From an uncultured Aquimarina sp. (GTDB taxonomy: Bacteria > Bacteroidota > Bacteroidia > Flavobacteriales > Flavobacteriaceae), in the NCBI GenBank assembly GCA_947500845.1, contig CANMTP010000001.1, forward strand, positions 1 to 64,000: a stretch of DNA of 64,000 nucleotides, in the 5' to 3' direction. The translations under genes were made by a program, and so were the position numbers. Each line of letters opens with the position of its first letter. The stretch's first letter is position 1. Positions 25,155-34,995 of this stretch are shown here, piece by piece. The notes beneath the pieces are model-generated. The model ran no database searches. It worked only from the letters and a program-made list of their open reading frames with translations, and was not told the origin of the DNA.

Positions 25155-27920
25155 ATGAAAAAATCTTTGGTATTTGTTTTGCTATTATTTTTTCAGACTG
25201 CTGTAGCACAAAAAACCGATCGAGCAATAACGCTTTCTTTTAATGAATCTGATTTAAAATCGGTGCTCATTAAGATAGAAGAACAAACCAATTTTAGTTT
25301 CTTTTTTCAAGATTCATGGCTACAAGAATATAATGATGTTTCTGGTGATTATAATAATATGAAAATTGATTTGATCTTAGAAGACCTTTTTAAAGATACT
25401 GTTATTAATTATTATATAATGGACGATGGTAGAATTATACTGACACAAAATAATATCATATACGATGAATTGACGGAAGATTTTTTTGGTAAACAGGAAA
25501 TGCAGGATTTTGTTGAGACTAAACCTAACAACAAGATTAGTTCTCCCGTGTTTAGAACTACAAAAAGATCATCCAACACCAAAATTGAAACAGTTAGAAT
25601 CGGAAAAGCTTCAAAAAGTAATGAAATTCAAAAATTAAAACTGTCAGGATATATTAAAAACATTCAAACCGGAAAACCAATTCAGAATGTTGCTATAGTA
25701 GTGAATGGTAGAAATGTTGGAGTTGAAAGTAATAAATTAGGTTTTTATGAAGTACAGTTGGATAAAGGTCCTAATATAATAGAGTTTAGTTCTATGATCA
25801 TGGAAAATCTTAGAAAGAGAGTCCTTATTTACAACGATGGTGTGCTTAGTGTTTCTTTGAATGAAAATGTCGAGTTTTTGGATGAGGTTATTCTTAATAC
25901 TGAAATCAATAATAATGTAGAAGATGTTGTGAGTAAAACCGAAGTGGATGTTGAAGAATCTAAAAATATTCCTTTAGCATTAGGAGAACGAGATGTACTA
26001 AAAGTAGCGACTTCGTTACCTGGTATTACTACAGCAGGAGAAGGAGCGCAAGGATATAATGTAAGAGGAGGTAAGTCTGACCAAAATTTGATATTGTTAG
26101 ATGATGCTGTAGTTTATAATCCCCAACACTTTTTTGGTATTTTTTCAGCGCTTAATCCGTTTGCCTTAGGCGAAGTCAGTATTTACAAAAATGGAATTCC
26201 GGCAGAGTACGGAGGAAGATTATCCTCGGTTTTTGATATATCAACAAAGGATGCCAGTATAAGTAGAATTAAAGGAGAAGCTTCAATTGGACCCGTAACG
26301 GGAAATTTACTTTTAGAGACCCCTATCATTAAGGATAAATCTGGTTTAATGATAGGCGGAAGAGGAGCTTATGCTAATTGGTTGTTAAATTCATTGGACG
26401 ATGAAAATCTTCAAAACAGTGAAGCTTCCTTTTACGATGTGGTGGCAAAGTATAATCATAAGATTAGTGATAATTCCAAGATTGAAGCTACTGGATACTT
26501 AAGCCGAGATGATTTTAGTATTACTTCAGATTCTTTATTTATTTATGAAAACAGAGCATTATCACTAAAATGGAATTATCGATTCAACGATAAAAATTCA
26601 GCTAAATTTGCTCTTACAAATAGTCAATACAATTTTGATATAGAATTTGATGGAGAATCAAATGATGATTTTAAGCTGCAATATAGAATAGAAGAAACAG
26701 AATTAGGGTTAAAGTTCAATTATTTGTATTCTGATAAAATCAAGTTTGATTATGGTGTGTCGAGTAAGCTTTATGAAGTTAATCCTGGGGAGATAAGTCC
26801 GCAAGGCGAAGAATCTAGTGTTCAGTTTTTAGAAATCGAAAAAGAAAGAGCGTTAGAATCAGCTGCTTATTTTACAGCGAGGATAGATTTGACAGATAAG
26901 TTTTCGATAGATGCAGGACTTAGATATTCTATGTTTAACGCTTTGGGGCGTGGAACACAAAATGTTTATGCAGATGGTGCTCCTAGAGGAGAAGAAAGTG
27001 TTATCGAAACTTTAACATTTGATAAAAATGAAATAATAGAAACGTATTCGGGTCCAGAGTATAGAATATCAAGTAGGTATCTTTTGTCCGAAGACCTTTC
27101 TGTAAAAGCTGCTTATAATAGGACACTCCAGTATATTCATATTCTATCAAATAATACTACGGTTTCACCAATTGATACATGGAAATTATCTGACCTAAAT
27201 ATCGAGCCCCAAAGTGCTAATCAGTTTTCATTGGGATTTTATAAAAATTTGAATAACGCCGCTTACGAATTAAGTCTCGAAGGGTTTTATAAGCTTTCGG
27301 AAAACATTCTCGATTTCAAGACTGGGGCTGGCTTGCTACTTAATGAAAATATAGAAACTGAAGTATTACAAGGTAAAGGGAAATCCTACGGAGTTGAGTT
27401 TTTATTGAAGAAACAAAAAGGTAAACTCTACGGATGGCTGGGATATACTTATTCCCGATCATTTATTAAGTTTGACAGTGAATTTAGAGAAGAGAGGATA
27501 AATAATGGAGAATTTTTCCCATCAAATTTTGATAAACCTCATGATTTTAGTTTGGTTGCTAATTACAAGTTAACAAAACGATTTAGTGTATCAACTAATT
27601 TTGTTTATCAAACAGGAAGACCTGTTACCATTCCAATTGGAAGATTTAATTTTAATAACGCTGATTTTACAGTTTTTAGCAACAGAAATGAGTTTAGAAT
27701 TCCAGATTTTTATAGACTAGATGTTGGATTCAATATTGAGGGAAATCATAAAAAGAAAAAGTTATTTCACAGCTTTGTAACTATTTCTATTTACAATGTG
27801 TTAGGACGTAATAATCCATATTCTGTATTTTTTGTTACCGAAGATGGAGAAGTGAAAGGACTCCAAAGTTCAATTTTTTCTGTACCAGTACCATCAATTA
27901 CTTATAATTTTAAGTTTTAA
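25155..27920 (+). CDS. TonB-dependent receptor with STN and carboxypeptidase-regulatory-like domains
   Basis: This is a 921-residue outer-membrane receptor. In order it has a signal peptide (about residues 1-18), an STN secretin/TonB short N-terminal domain (about 25-95), a variable linker, a carboxypeptidase-regulatory-like beta domain (about 160-245), a plug domain around LPGITTAGEGAQGYNVRGG (about 288-306), and a 22-strand barrel to the C-terminal aromatic residue. STN domains often signal to an anti-sigma factor, yet no FecR/sigma pair is adjacent. The DUF4249 lipoprotein gene follows after four bases. Substrate is unknown; there is no SusD partner, so a polysaccharide is not implied. Confidence 0.92.
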   Translation: MKKSLVFVLLLFFQTAVAQKTDRAITLSFNESDLKSVLIKIEEQTNFSFFFQDSWLQEYNDVSGDYNNMKIDLILEDLFKDTVINYYIMDDGRIILTQNNIIYDELTEDFFGKQEMQDFVETKPNNKISSPVFRTTKRSSNTKIETVRIGKASKSNEIQKLKLSGYIKNIQTGKPIQNVAIVVNGRNVGVESNKLGFYEVQLDKGPNIIEFSSMIMENLRKRVLIYNDGVLSVSLNENVEFLDEVILNTEINNNVEDVVSKTEVDVEESKNIPLALGERDVLKVATSLPGITTAGEGAQGYNVRGGKSDQNLILLDDAVVYNPQHFFGIFSALNPFALGEVSIYKNGIPAEYGGRLSSVFDISTKDASISRIKGEASIGPVTGNLLLETPIIKDKSGLMIGGRGAYANWLLNSLDDENLQNSEASFYDVVAKYNHKISDNSKIEATGYLSRDDFSITSDSLFIYENRALSLKWNYRFNDKNSAKFALTNSQYNFDIEFDGESNDDFKLQYRIEETELGLKFNYLYSDKIKFDYGVSSKLYEVNPGEISPQGEESSVQFLEIEKERALESAAYFTARIDLTDKFSIDAGLRYSMFNALGRGTQNVYADGAPRGEESVIETLTFDKNEIIETYSGPEYRISSRYLLSEDLSVKAAYNRTLQYIHILSNNTTVSPIDTWKLSDLNIEPQSANQFSLGFYKNLNNAAYELSLEGFYKLSENILDFKTGAGLLLNENIETEVLQGKGKSYGVEFLLKKQKGKLYGWLGYTYSRSFIKFDSEFREERINNGEFFPSNFDKPHDFSLVANYKLTKRFSVSTNFVYQTGRPVTIPIGRFNFNNADFTVFSNRNEFRIPDFYRLDVGFNIEGNHKKKKLFHSFVTISIYNVLGRNNPYSVFFVTEDGEVKGLQSSIFSVPVPSITYNFKF

Positions 27921-27924
27921 TACG

Positions 27925-29151
27925 ATGAACTTATATTTAAATAGAAATGTATTTTACAGGGTTACAATAATAACTATATTATCCTTTTTGATATCTGGTT
28001 GCATAGAACCAACTGATATAGCTACCGAGAATTTTGAAGATATTCTGGTAGTAGATGCATTATTAACAGACGAATTAAAAAATCATGAGATTCGATTAGC
28101 TAGAACATTTAGTTTTGAACAGGACACGATGCCTGCAGAAACTGGAGCCACCATTTTTATTAGGGATAGTAGGGGCAATGATTTTCGTTTTCAGGAAGAA
28201 GAAGATGGTAAGTATATCTCTCAACAAAAATTTCAGGCAATTCGGGGAACAGAATATCAAATGTTTATTGAAACTCGGGCGGGCCAATCATTTAGTTCGG
28301 ATAACATTTTGTTCCAACAACAATCAACGTTAGACAGTTTATATGTTAAACGCATTACAAATGATGATGGTCTGGAAGGGGTAGGTATATTTGTGGATAG
28401 TTTTGACCCTACCGGGAATTCGATGTATTATCGGTATGAGTTTCAGGAAACTTACCGATACGTAGCAGAACGTTGGATAAACTTCGATATCGAAGCAACT
28501 ACATTAGATAATGGTGGAATATCGGTTACTATCGAAGAAAGACCAATAGACAAACGTACGTGTTATATACAAAATCTTTCCAATAGTATCATTTTAAATA
28601 ATACCATAAGTTTAGATGAAGACAGGGTTGATAATTTTGAAATTAAGTTTATTGATGCTCAGAATATTAGTGTGGCAGATCGGTACAGTATTTTAGTAAG
28701 ACAATACGTTCAATCGAGAGAAGCGAATGCTTTTTATGAAACCTTAGCTAACTTTTCAGAATCAGATAACTTATTTTCACAGATTCAACCTGGTTTTATA
28801 GGAGGGAATATTAATCAAGTTGATTCGGATGAAGGAAGAGTATTAGGATACTTTGATGTATCAGCGGTTTCTGAAAAAAGGATCTTTTTTGATCGTGATG
28901 ATATGTTGAAAAATTTACCAGAATTTACGGTGCGGTGTATGCCAACATTTTTGGCACGGGATGCACTTTTTGAGTCTCTTGAAGATTATCTCGCACGAGT
29001 TCAACGTTTTGTCAATACTGGAGTTTTTGTACTCGAAGAAAGGCCTAGAATTCCTGTACAGGAGGGAGGTTCCGTTAGTTTAATTCCTAGAGCATGTGGG
29101 GATTGTACTTTTTTTGGTGAAAGTGAAGTGCCGGATTTTTGGATCGATTAA
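27925..29151 (+). CDS. DUF4249 family lipoprotein
   Basis: This is a 408-residue lipoprotein (lipobox LISG-Cys near residue 26) with the DUF4249 pattern: an N-terminal beta-rich part with LVVDALLTDE and repeated immunoglobulin-like strands. DUF4249 proteins regularly follow TonB receptors in Bacteroidota and are thought to form the outer-leaflet partner of the receptor. It lies four bases after the receptor gene. The C-terminal end has CGDC, a possible metal or disulfide pair. Confidence 0.85.
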   Translation: MNLYLNRNVFYRVTIITILSFLISGCIEPTDIATENFEDILVVDALLTDELKNHEIRLARTFSFEQDTMPAETGATIFIRDSRGNDFRFQEEEDGKYISQQKFQAIRGTEYQMFIETRAGQSFSSDNILFQQQSTLDSLYVKRITNDDGLEGVGIFVDSFDPTGNSMYYRYEFQETYRYVAERWINFDIEATTLDNGGISVTIEERPIDKRTCYIQNLSNSIILNNTISLDEDRVDNFEIKFIDAQNISVADRYSILVRQYVQSREANAFYETLANFSESDNLFSQIQPGFIGGNINQVDSDEGRVLGYFDVSAVSEKRIFFDRDDMLKNLPEFTVRCMPTFLARDALFESLEDYLARVQRFVNTGVFVLEERPRIPVQEGGSVSLIPRACGDCTFFGESEVPDFWID

Positions 29152-29195
29152 CAAATGTAAATAGTCAAACTGATGTTTAATTCAAAATAAAAATA

Positions 29196-30980
29196 GTGTA
29201 TAGAAGATTTTTTTTATTGATTATAATACTTTTTGCTTCCTCCTTATATGCGCAAAGGCAATCGGTTTTGAAGTCGCTAGAGGAGCTTAAAGGATATCAA
29301 AATGTTCCACAAGAAAAGGTTTTTTTACATTTTAATACTTCAATGTTGTTTTCAGGAGAGTATTTATATTATAGCTTATATTGTTTTAATGAGGAAAACA
29401 ATCTTTTGAGTAATATTAGTAAAATAGCATATGTCGAACTTCTAAACGAAAAAAAGGAGGCTATTTTTAAACATAAGATCAGATTGGAAAATGGATTGGG
29501 GCAAGGTGACTTTTTCCTCCCCATAACTGTTCCTTCAGGAAATTATAAGCTAATTGGTTATACACAATGGATGCTGAATTCGAAAAAGGATTCTTTCTTT
29601 CAAGGTGATTTAAGTATATTGAATCCTTATCAGGGAGATCAAAAAGCAATTTTGGCTCAATCCAGATTTAGTGATTCTATCACTAATCAAAATAATTCCA
29701 ATAAAAATTTTAATATTTTAACTAAAGAGAATACTAATAATGACATTAAAATTCTTTTGGATAAACAAGCTTTTGGAAAAAGAGATAAAGTCAAGCTTGT
29801 AATCGATCAGGGTAATAAAAAAATTGGATTTGGAAATTATTCAATTTCTATAAGAAAAAAGAGTTCATTTAAATCAGCAAAGCCCACAAGAGCTAATGAA
29901 TTTCTGAGTAAATATCCAAAAATAAATAAACTATCAAAATCTATTGGGTCTTCGTTTTTTTTGCCGGAAATGCGTGGAGAATTGATATATGGGAAAGTGA
30001 TTTCCAAAGAGTCAGACTTTTCTGTTTCAAATCTTAATGTAGCTTTATCCATACCAAGTAAGAATGCCGAAGTGAAAATAGTATCTACTAATAAAGAAGG
30101 TATTTTTAAATTTAACCTTAACAAAGTATATAAAGCTAATCAAGTAGTAATTCAGGTTTTAGGTAAGGATAAGAATGAATATACTGTTGAGCTCTTCGAG
30201 ATTCCGAGATTTCTGTATCCTGAATTTGATTTTTATGATTTTAAAATAACTAAGGAAGCAAAAAATGATATAGTACAGCGAAGTGTTTACAATCAGATTG
30301 AAAATAGCTTCTTCAATCTAAAACCAGATACAATTCAAGTACCCAAAGACTTTACTCCTTTTTACGGAAATCAAATTAAAACATATTATCTGGATGATTA
30401 TACTAGATTTTCAACCGTTAAGGAAACCATCGTCGAAATAGTCAATGGAGTATGGATAAGAAAAAATGAAGAAGGAGATAATGTATTTGCAATAAGAGGT
30501 TATTACTCTGATCAGGATGATTCTGGACTTATACCAATGGTCTTAGTAGATGGTATTTTAATACAAGAGCATGAAGATATTATCAATTTAGATGCAAGAA
30601 AAGTAAAAAGCATTAGTTTTCTAAGAAATAGATACTTTTTGGGAACGAAGATTTATGAAGGTATTTTGGTAATTGAGACTTTAGATGGTGATTATGTAGA
30701 AAGATTAGATAAAAATTATATTTTCAAAAGCGAACTGTCTCGTCCTCAAGCACGTAAAAATTATTATCAGCAACGTTATGATTTGGATACAATATCTTTT
30801 GATCGTATTCCGGATTATAGATATCAATTGCTGTGGAAACCTGGTTTAAGATTGAATAAGAATAGTATTGAACTAGAATTTTTCACCTCAGACGTAACTG
30901 GGGATTTTGAAATTTCCTTGGAGGGTTTTAGTGATAATGGGATGTCGGTTTCTATTAATGAATATTTCAAAGTGAATTAA
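29196..30980 (+). CDS. Large secreted protein with macroglobulin-like domains
   Basis: This is a 594-residue protein from GTG 29196, with a signal peptide ending at about residue 19 (LYAQ). QEKVFLHFNTSMLFSGEYLYYSLYCF (split here only for description) and the following strands resemble the MG2-type domains of proteins found beside TonB receptors in Bacteroidota. A later part holds a plug-like FAIRGYYSDQDDSGLIPMVL then VDGILI, recalling the start of a TonB plug. It probably works with the receptor and the DUF4249 protein at the outer membrane. The fourth gene of the operon; ligand unknown. Confidence 0.68.
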   Translation: MYRRFFLLIIILFASSLYAQRQSVLKSLEELKGYQNVPQEKVFLHFNTSMLFSGEYLYYSLYCFNEENNLLSNISKIAYVELLNEKKEAIFKHKIRLENGLGQGDFFLPITVPSGNYKLIGYTQWMLNSKKDSFFQGDLSILNPYQGDQKAILAQSRFSDSITNQNNSNKNFNILTKENTNNDIKILLDKQAFGKRDKVKLVIDQGNKKIGFGNYSISIRKKSSFKSAKPTRANEFLSKYPKINKLSKSIGSSFFLPEMRGELIYGKVISKESDFSVSNLNVALSIPSKNAEVKIVSTNKEGIFKFNLNKVYKANQVVIQVLGKDKNEYTVELFEIPRFLYPEFDFYDFKITKEAKNDIVQRSVYNQIENSFFNLKPDTIQVPKDFTPFYGNQIKTYYLDDYTRFSTVKETIVEIVNGVWIRKNEEGDNVFAIRGYYSDQDDSGLIPMVLVDGILIQEHEDIINLDARKVKSISFLRNRYFLGTKIYEGILVIETLDGDYVERLDKNYIFKSELSRPQARKNYYQQRYDLDTISFDRIPDYRYQLLWKPGLRLNKNSIELEFFTSDVTGDFEISLEGFSDNGMSVSINEYFKVN

Positions 30981-31097
30981 TAAGCAACTGTTTATTTCAG
31001 GCAAGTATTAAATCATTATTTGATATAGATAGATACGTAAAGATTATTTCAGATCGAAACTTATTGAAGACTTTGAATATGTATAAATATTAGATCA

Positions 31098-32831
31098 TTA
31101 TTTCAAAAAAGTAACTTTAGAAATTTTTCCGTCTTTTACCTTGTATACGGCAATCACTTCAGAAAATCCATCTCCCCGTATTACATATTCTCTATCGATA
31201 ACATTATCTTTTAACACGATTCTATTCTTGATCCCACAGTATAAATTATCATATTTTTCAAACATGGGTTCATAGCGTTTTCGCATTTCATCTTTACTAT
31301 CCATGCTCAGCTCATTGGGAAATTTATATATTTTAATATCCTCTGCATAGGTATCCATAAAAGCTTCAATATCTCGGGCATTATACGCATTTACCTGGCG
31401 CTGCACGATCTCTTCTGGTGTTTCTTTAATTAATGTTTTGATATTTAAAACTTTACCATCCTTAAGAACTTCAGCAATGTGATTCAGATTTTGAATATCG
31501 GCTATCGGATTTTTATCCAATAGGATTAAATCGGCTAATTTTCCTTCTTCTACCGTGCCTAAATGCTTTTCTAAACCAAATCCAGTAGCAGCATTTACAG
31601 TAGATGCTTTTAGGATATCCATATTTGACATCCCCGATTTTTGCATGGCTTCCAATTCCTGAATATATGAAGAAGCATGCATAGTCCCAATATTACCTGC
31701 ATCTGTTCCTGTTGCTATATTAACTTTATTGTCGTTTAATATCTTTAAATTGCGAAGCATGGTACTATCGCTTTTATGATATTGCTCTTCTAGACTTTGA
31801 TTTTTGTCTCGTAGATTTTTAATGCGTTCAGGGATATCTTTATCAGAAAGCTTTTTCAGATCGGTTAAAGTTCCATAAATTTTGGCATTAGCAAAAGCCA
31901 GATCCTGCGGATGATTATCAGGTTGAGCCCGAAAGGATTTTCCGTAATTTTTTGATACCAATAAGGTGGGAATATATGTTACCTTATTTTTTTTCAGAAG
32001 ATTAATAAATTCCTCATCTACAAGTTCATCTCTAACGCTATGCACCAAAATATCTGCACCAGCCTGTACTGCTAATTTTGCAGTTTTGAGATTCGTAGCA
32101 TGCACAGTAAGCTTTAAATTATGTTCATGGGTTAATTTTGAAATATGTTTAACAACAGGATAGGATTGTTCTGCAGTAATTCCACGACCGGTGATATACC
32201 ATATTTTGATAAAATCAGGTCGAAACGGTAGCATTTTATTGAACAGCGCAGTGGCGTGTTCTATAGTAGTAATTTTTTCAATAGGAATATCTTCAAGTTT
32301 AGAAAATGCTTCCGGCTGATAGGGAGAAAACAAAGGTCCTGTAACGTACACGTTAGGTGATAGATTACTTTTTGCAATACTATCCCGAATGTGAAAATTA
32401 TAAAAAGGGCCTCCAACATCCATTACCGAAGTGATACCTAATCGTAAATATCTTTTAAAACTATCGGGAACCATAACTTTTGCAAACTGAATTTCATCTT
32501 CATACGAAATGATATGTTTTAGGTCTAATGCATCTGGACGTGTATACAGACCTCCGGTCTGGAAAAAGTGTATATGGGTATCGATCATCCCGGGCATTAC
32601 GTATCTGTCTGTTCCGTCAATGCGTATAGCAGTTTCTTTAGGTGTAATTTTTTTTGAAGATATGGTGACAATTTTATCACCTTCAATTAAGAGGTGCTGT
32701 TTTGGTTTTATCTTACCGGTAGTAACATCTATGATATTTGTATTTTCTATAAGAACAGAAGAGGTAGTTTGTGCCTCAATTGTAACTTTGCAAAGCAAGA
32801 AAAGACAAAGTAGCATTAAAATTTGTTTCAT
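31098..32831 (-). CDS. Secreted amidohydrolase fused to an NTF2/SnoaL-like domain
   Basis: This is a 577-residue protein with a signal peptide (about residues 1-20). The metal-dependent amidohydrolase domain has the first ligand pair HxH in MIDTHIHFF, later histidines in LTVHATNLK and DILVHSV, and the aspartate in ATGTDAGNIG. Family members hydrolyse amides such as dipeptides or cyclic imides. The last ~110 residues (from about EIVQRQVNAYNARDIEAF) form an NTF2-like cone typical of SnoaL proteins, an uncommon fusion. The propeller gene upstream ends 32 bases before it, so they form an operon. Confidence 0.87.
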   Translation of the reverse strand: MKQILMLLCLFLLCKVTIEAQTTSSVLIENTNIIDVTTGKIKPKQHLLIEGDKIVTISSKKITPKETAIRIDGTDRYVMPGMIDTHIHFFQTGGLYTRPDALDLKHIISYEDEIQFAKVMVPDSFKRYLRLGITSVMDVGGPFYNFHIRDSIAKSNLSPNVYVTGPLFSPYQPEAFSKLEDIPIEKITTIEHATALFNKMLPFRPDFIKIWYITGRGITAEQSYPVVKHISKLTHEHNLKLTVHATNLKTAKLAVQAGADILVHSVRDELVDEEFINLLKKNKVTYIPTLLVSKNYGKSFRAQPDNHPQDLAFANAKIYGTLTDLKKLSDKDIPERIKNLRDKNQSLEEQYHKSDSTMLRNLKILNDNKVNIATGTDAGNIGTMHASSYIQELEAMQKSGMSNMDILKASTVNAATGFGLEKHLGTVEEGKLADLILLDKNPIADIQNLNHIAEVLKDGKVLNIKTLIKETPEEIVQRQVNAYNARDIEAFMDTYAEDIKIYKFPNELSMDSKDEMRKRYEPMFEKYDNLYCGIKNRIVLKDNVIDREYVIRGDGFSEVIAVYKVKDGKISKVTFLK

Positions 32832-32863
32832 TATTTGTGTGTTTAATAAGATAGACTGTTAAT

Positions 32864-33739
32864 TTAACGATTTCCTTTGGATGATCTTTCGGAAACAACA
32901 GCCAGTTTGCTCGAATTTGGATTGGAAGCCAAGCGAGTGATCTGTTGCATTTCTGGGTTATCGAAGATATAAAAAACACTCCAATCGTTATCTTTTGAAG
33001 GGTTAAATTTATAAATTGTATCTCCTTTTCCCATAAGAATAGTACCATTGATCAACCAACACATATCCTCAGCTTTAGGAATAGTATTTATAATTTTTTT
33101 GGTAGCTCCCGAGATCGGATCCAATGACTTTATTTCCCAGGTATCATTTTCTTTACTGATATAACTTATCAATTTTGAATTAGGAATCTTATGTAATGAT
33201 CTTCCTACTTTTTTCTGAAAGGTGTAATTTGTGTTATCATTTATATTTGAAATAATAAGGGACATGGCTTCATCTTCGAGTACCGATGATACGATTATAT
33301 ATTTATTAAACCAAGTGTGATAGCCTACCTTCAGGCTTTCAAGTAAAACCTTTGATTTTCTTGTTTTATAATCATAGGTATAGAGACGTTGTTTACCATT
33401 TTTATCTAATCGTATGGCAGAAACCCGTTTTTGACTATGGATTTTGGTAGGTGAATATTCACTGCCATCAGGTGTATCAGTTATCCAGTTGGTTTTTTTA
33501 TCTCTAATGTTATAGGCGGCAATATCAGTTTGACCATCACGTGTAGAAGAAAACAGAACAATATCGTCATTGTAAAATGAAGGTTGATTGTCGTAGCCTT
33601 CATTATTCGAAATATTTCTTTGATTACTTAGCCCTAGCGTATTATTTTTATTGCTAATGTCAAATAGATAAACTTCAGTATGAGATTGAGAAGAAGCGAA
33701 TAAAGTGATCAGTAAAGAAATGACAAGTATATTTCTCAT
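32864..33739 (-). CDS. Secreted TolB-like beta-propeller protein
   Basis: This is a 291-residue protein with a signal peptide (about residues 1-18). Several PD40/WD40-like blades are visible: NQPSFYNDDIVLFSSTRDG then QTDIAAYNI, then YSPTKIH and further repeats up to RLASNPNSSKLAVVSE. The pattern is that of TolB-type propellers, which bind peptides or act as accessory domains of dipeptidyl peptidases. It precedes and is probably co-expressed with the amidohydrolase. The partner is unknown. Confidence 0.75.
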   Translation of the reverse strand: MRNILVISLLITLFASSQSHTEVYLFDISNKNNTLGLSNQRNISNNEGYDNQPSFYNDDIVLFSSTRDGQTDIAAYNIRDKKTNWITDTPDGSEYSPTKIHSQKRVSAIRLDKNGKQRLYTYDYKTRKSKVLLESLKVGYHTWFNKYIIVSSVLEDEAMSLIISNINDNTNYTFQKKVGRSLHKIPNSKLISYISKENDTWEIKSLDPISGATKKIINTIPKAEDMCWLINGTILMGKGDTIYKFNPSKDNDWSVFYIFDNPEMQQITRLASNPNSSKLAVVSERSSKGNR

Positions 33740-33810
33740 TGTTTTTGTTTTCTAAAGTACATCGAATAGCAACTTATTTTTCTTAAGAATATGTTAAGAC
33801 TATTTTGTTG

Positions 33811-34905
33811 TTATTTTCGTAGAGCATATAATCCTATGATCGGTCCTATGCTCAAGAATAGATATAATAAAGTAGGATCAATTTTTTCCAGCAGAAATGA
33901 CAGCAATTGTATGCTTATGATAGTAATTGCAAATCCAATACTGTTGGTGATGGTCAATGCTGTTCCTCTTAACTCTGGTGGTGAGGTTGCAGCAACCATG
34001 GTAGAAAATTGAGGTGAATCTGATATGACCACCATTCCCCAGATACAAAGGGCAATGATAAACCATTGAGGGGGTAATAAAAAAAGTAGAGGAGAGGTTA
34101 CACAAAACACTCCGGAAATTAACAACGAGTTATACGCTACTTTACGGCTTCCGGTACGTAAGGAAATTAAACCTCCTAAGATACATGATACCGTTCCAAT
34201 AGCTATGACAATAAAAGACCAGAATGAAATTTGTAACTCAATCCGGTGTATATCTGCATATGTTTTGAGAATTACGGGTACAAAACCCCAAAACGCATAG
34301 AGTTCCCACATATGCCCAAAATAACCAAAAGCAGCCTTTCTAAAGTTGGCAATACCAAATATTTGGGTTATTACGCCAAGTTGTAATTTGGATACAGGCC
34401 TGCGATAAGGACCATCTGCTACTAGTAGCCACATACTTAGTCCTCCAACAAAAGCTAAAATAGAGGTAGATATGATCACAGCTTTGTAATCACTGCTCCA
34501 TGAAAACTCATTGATAAAATGTGGGAAAGCAGTACCTAAAACTAATGCTCCAACTAAATATCCCAATGCTCTCCCTAATCCACCTTTATAATAATCTGAT
34601 GCTATTTTCATACCGACGGGATAAATTCCGGCAAGAAAAAAACCAGTACCAAAACGCGCTGTTAATAAATTGAAGATCGTGATATTTGGAATAAGTAACA
34701 AAAGGTTACATATACCACCTAAGAAAGCACAGATCATAAATATTCGAGATGGAGAAAATCTGTCTGCCAGAGTTAGTAAGGCAAAAGTTAGTGTTCCTGC
34801 AATGAATCCAAATTGAACAAAAGATAAAAGATATCCTAGTATATTAAATTCAGCATTGAATTGTATAGCTAAATCATCAATGACTGCATTACCTGCAAAC
34901 CACAA
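33811..34905 (-). CDS. MFS transporter, N-terminus not resolved
   Basis: This major facilitator superfamily transporter is at least 365 residues with about eleven visible membrane segments and an MFS loop motif (ADRFSPSRIF) near the N-terminus. The first conventional start is TTG 34905, inside the first membrane helix. Upstream codons in the same frame, back to the trehalose-synthase stop at 34996-34998, encode NLKPKFYILPTIIISQFFCT, a normal MFS N-terminus, but contain no ATG, GTG or TTG. CTG 34965 is a candidate start. Otherwise reinitiation or readthrough from the preceding gene, or a sequence error, must be considered. Substrate unknown. Confidence 0.8.
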   Translation of the reverse strand: MWFAGNAVIDDLAIQFNAEFNILGYLLSFVQFGFIAGTLTFALLTLADRFSPSRIFMICAFLGGICNLLLLIPNITIFNLLTARFGTGFFLAGIYPVGMKIASDYYKGGLGRALGYLVGALVLGTAFPHFINEFSWSSDYKAVIISTSILAFVGGLSMWLLVADGPYRRPVSKLQLGVITQIFGIANFRKAAFGYFGHMWELYAFWGFVPVILKTYADIHRIELQISFWSFIVIAIGTVSCILGGLISLRTGSRKVAYNSLLISGVFCVTSPLLFLLPPQWFIIALCIWGMVVISDSPQFSTMVAATSPPELRGTALTITNSIGFAITIISIQLLSFLLEKIDPTLLYLFLSIGPIIGLYALRK

Positions 34906-34995
34906 AGAAGTACAAAAAAATTGCGAAATAATTATAGTCGGAAGTATGTAGAATTTTGGTTTCAGATTTGAATCGTATTTGTATTTGGTTTTAAA

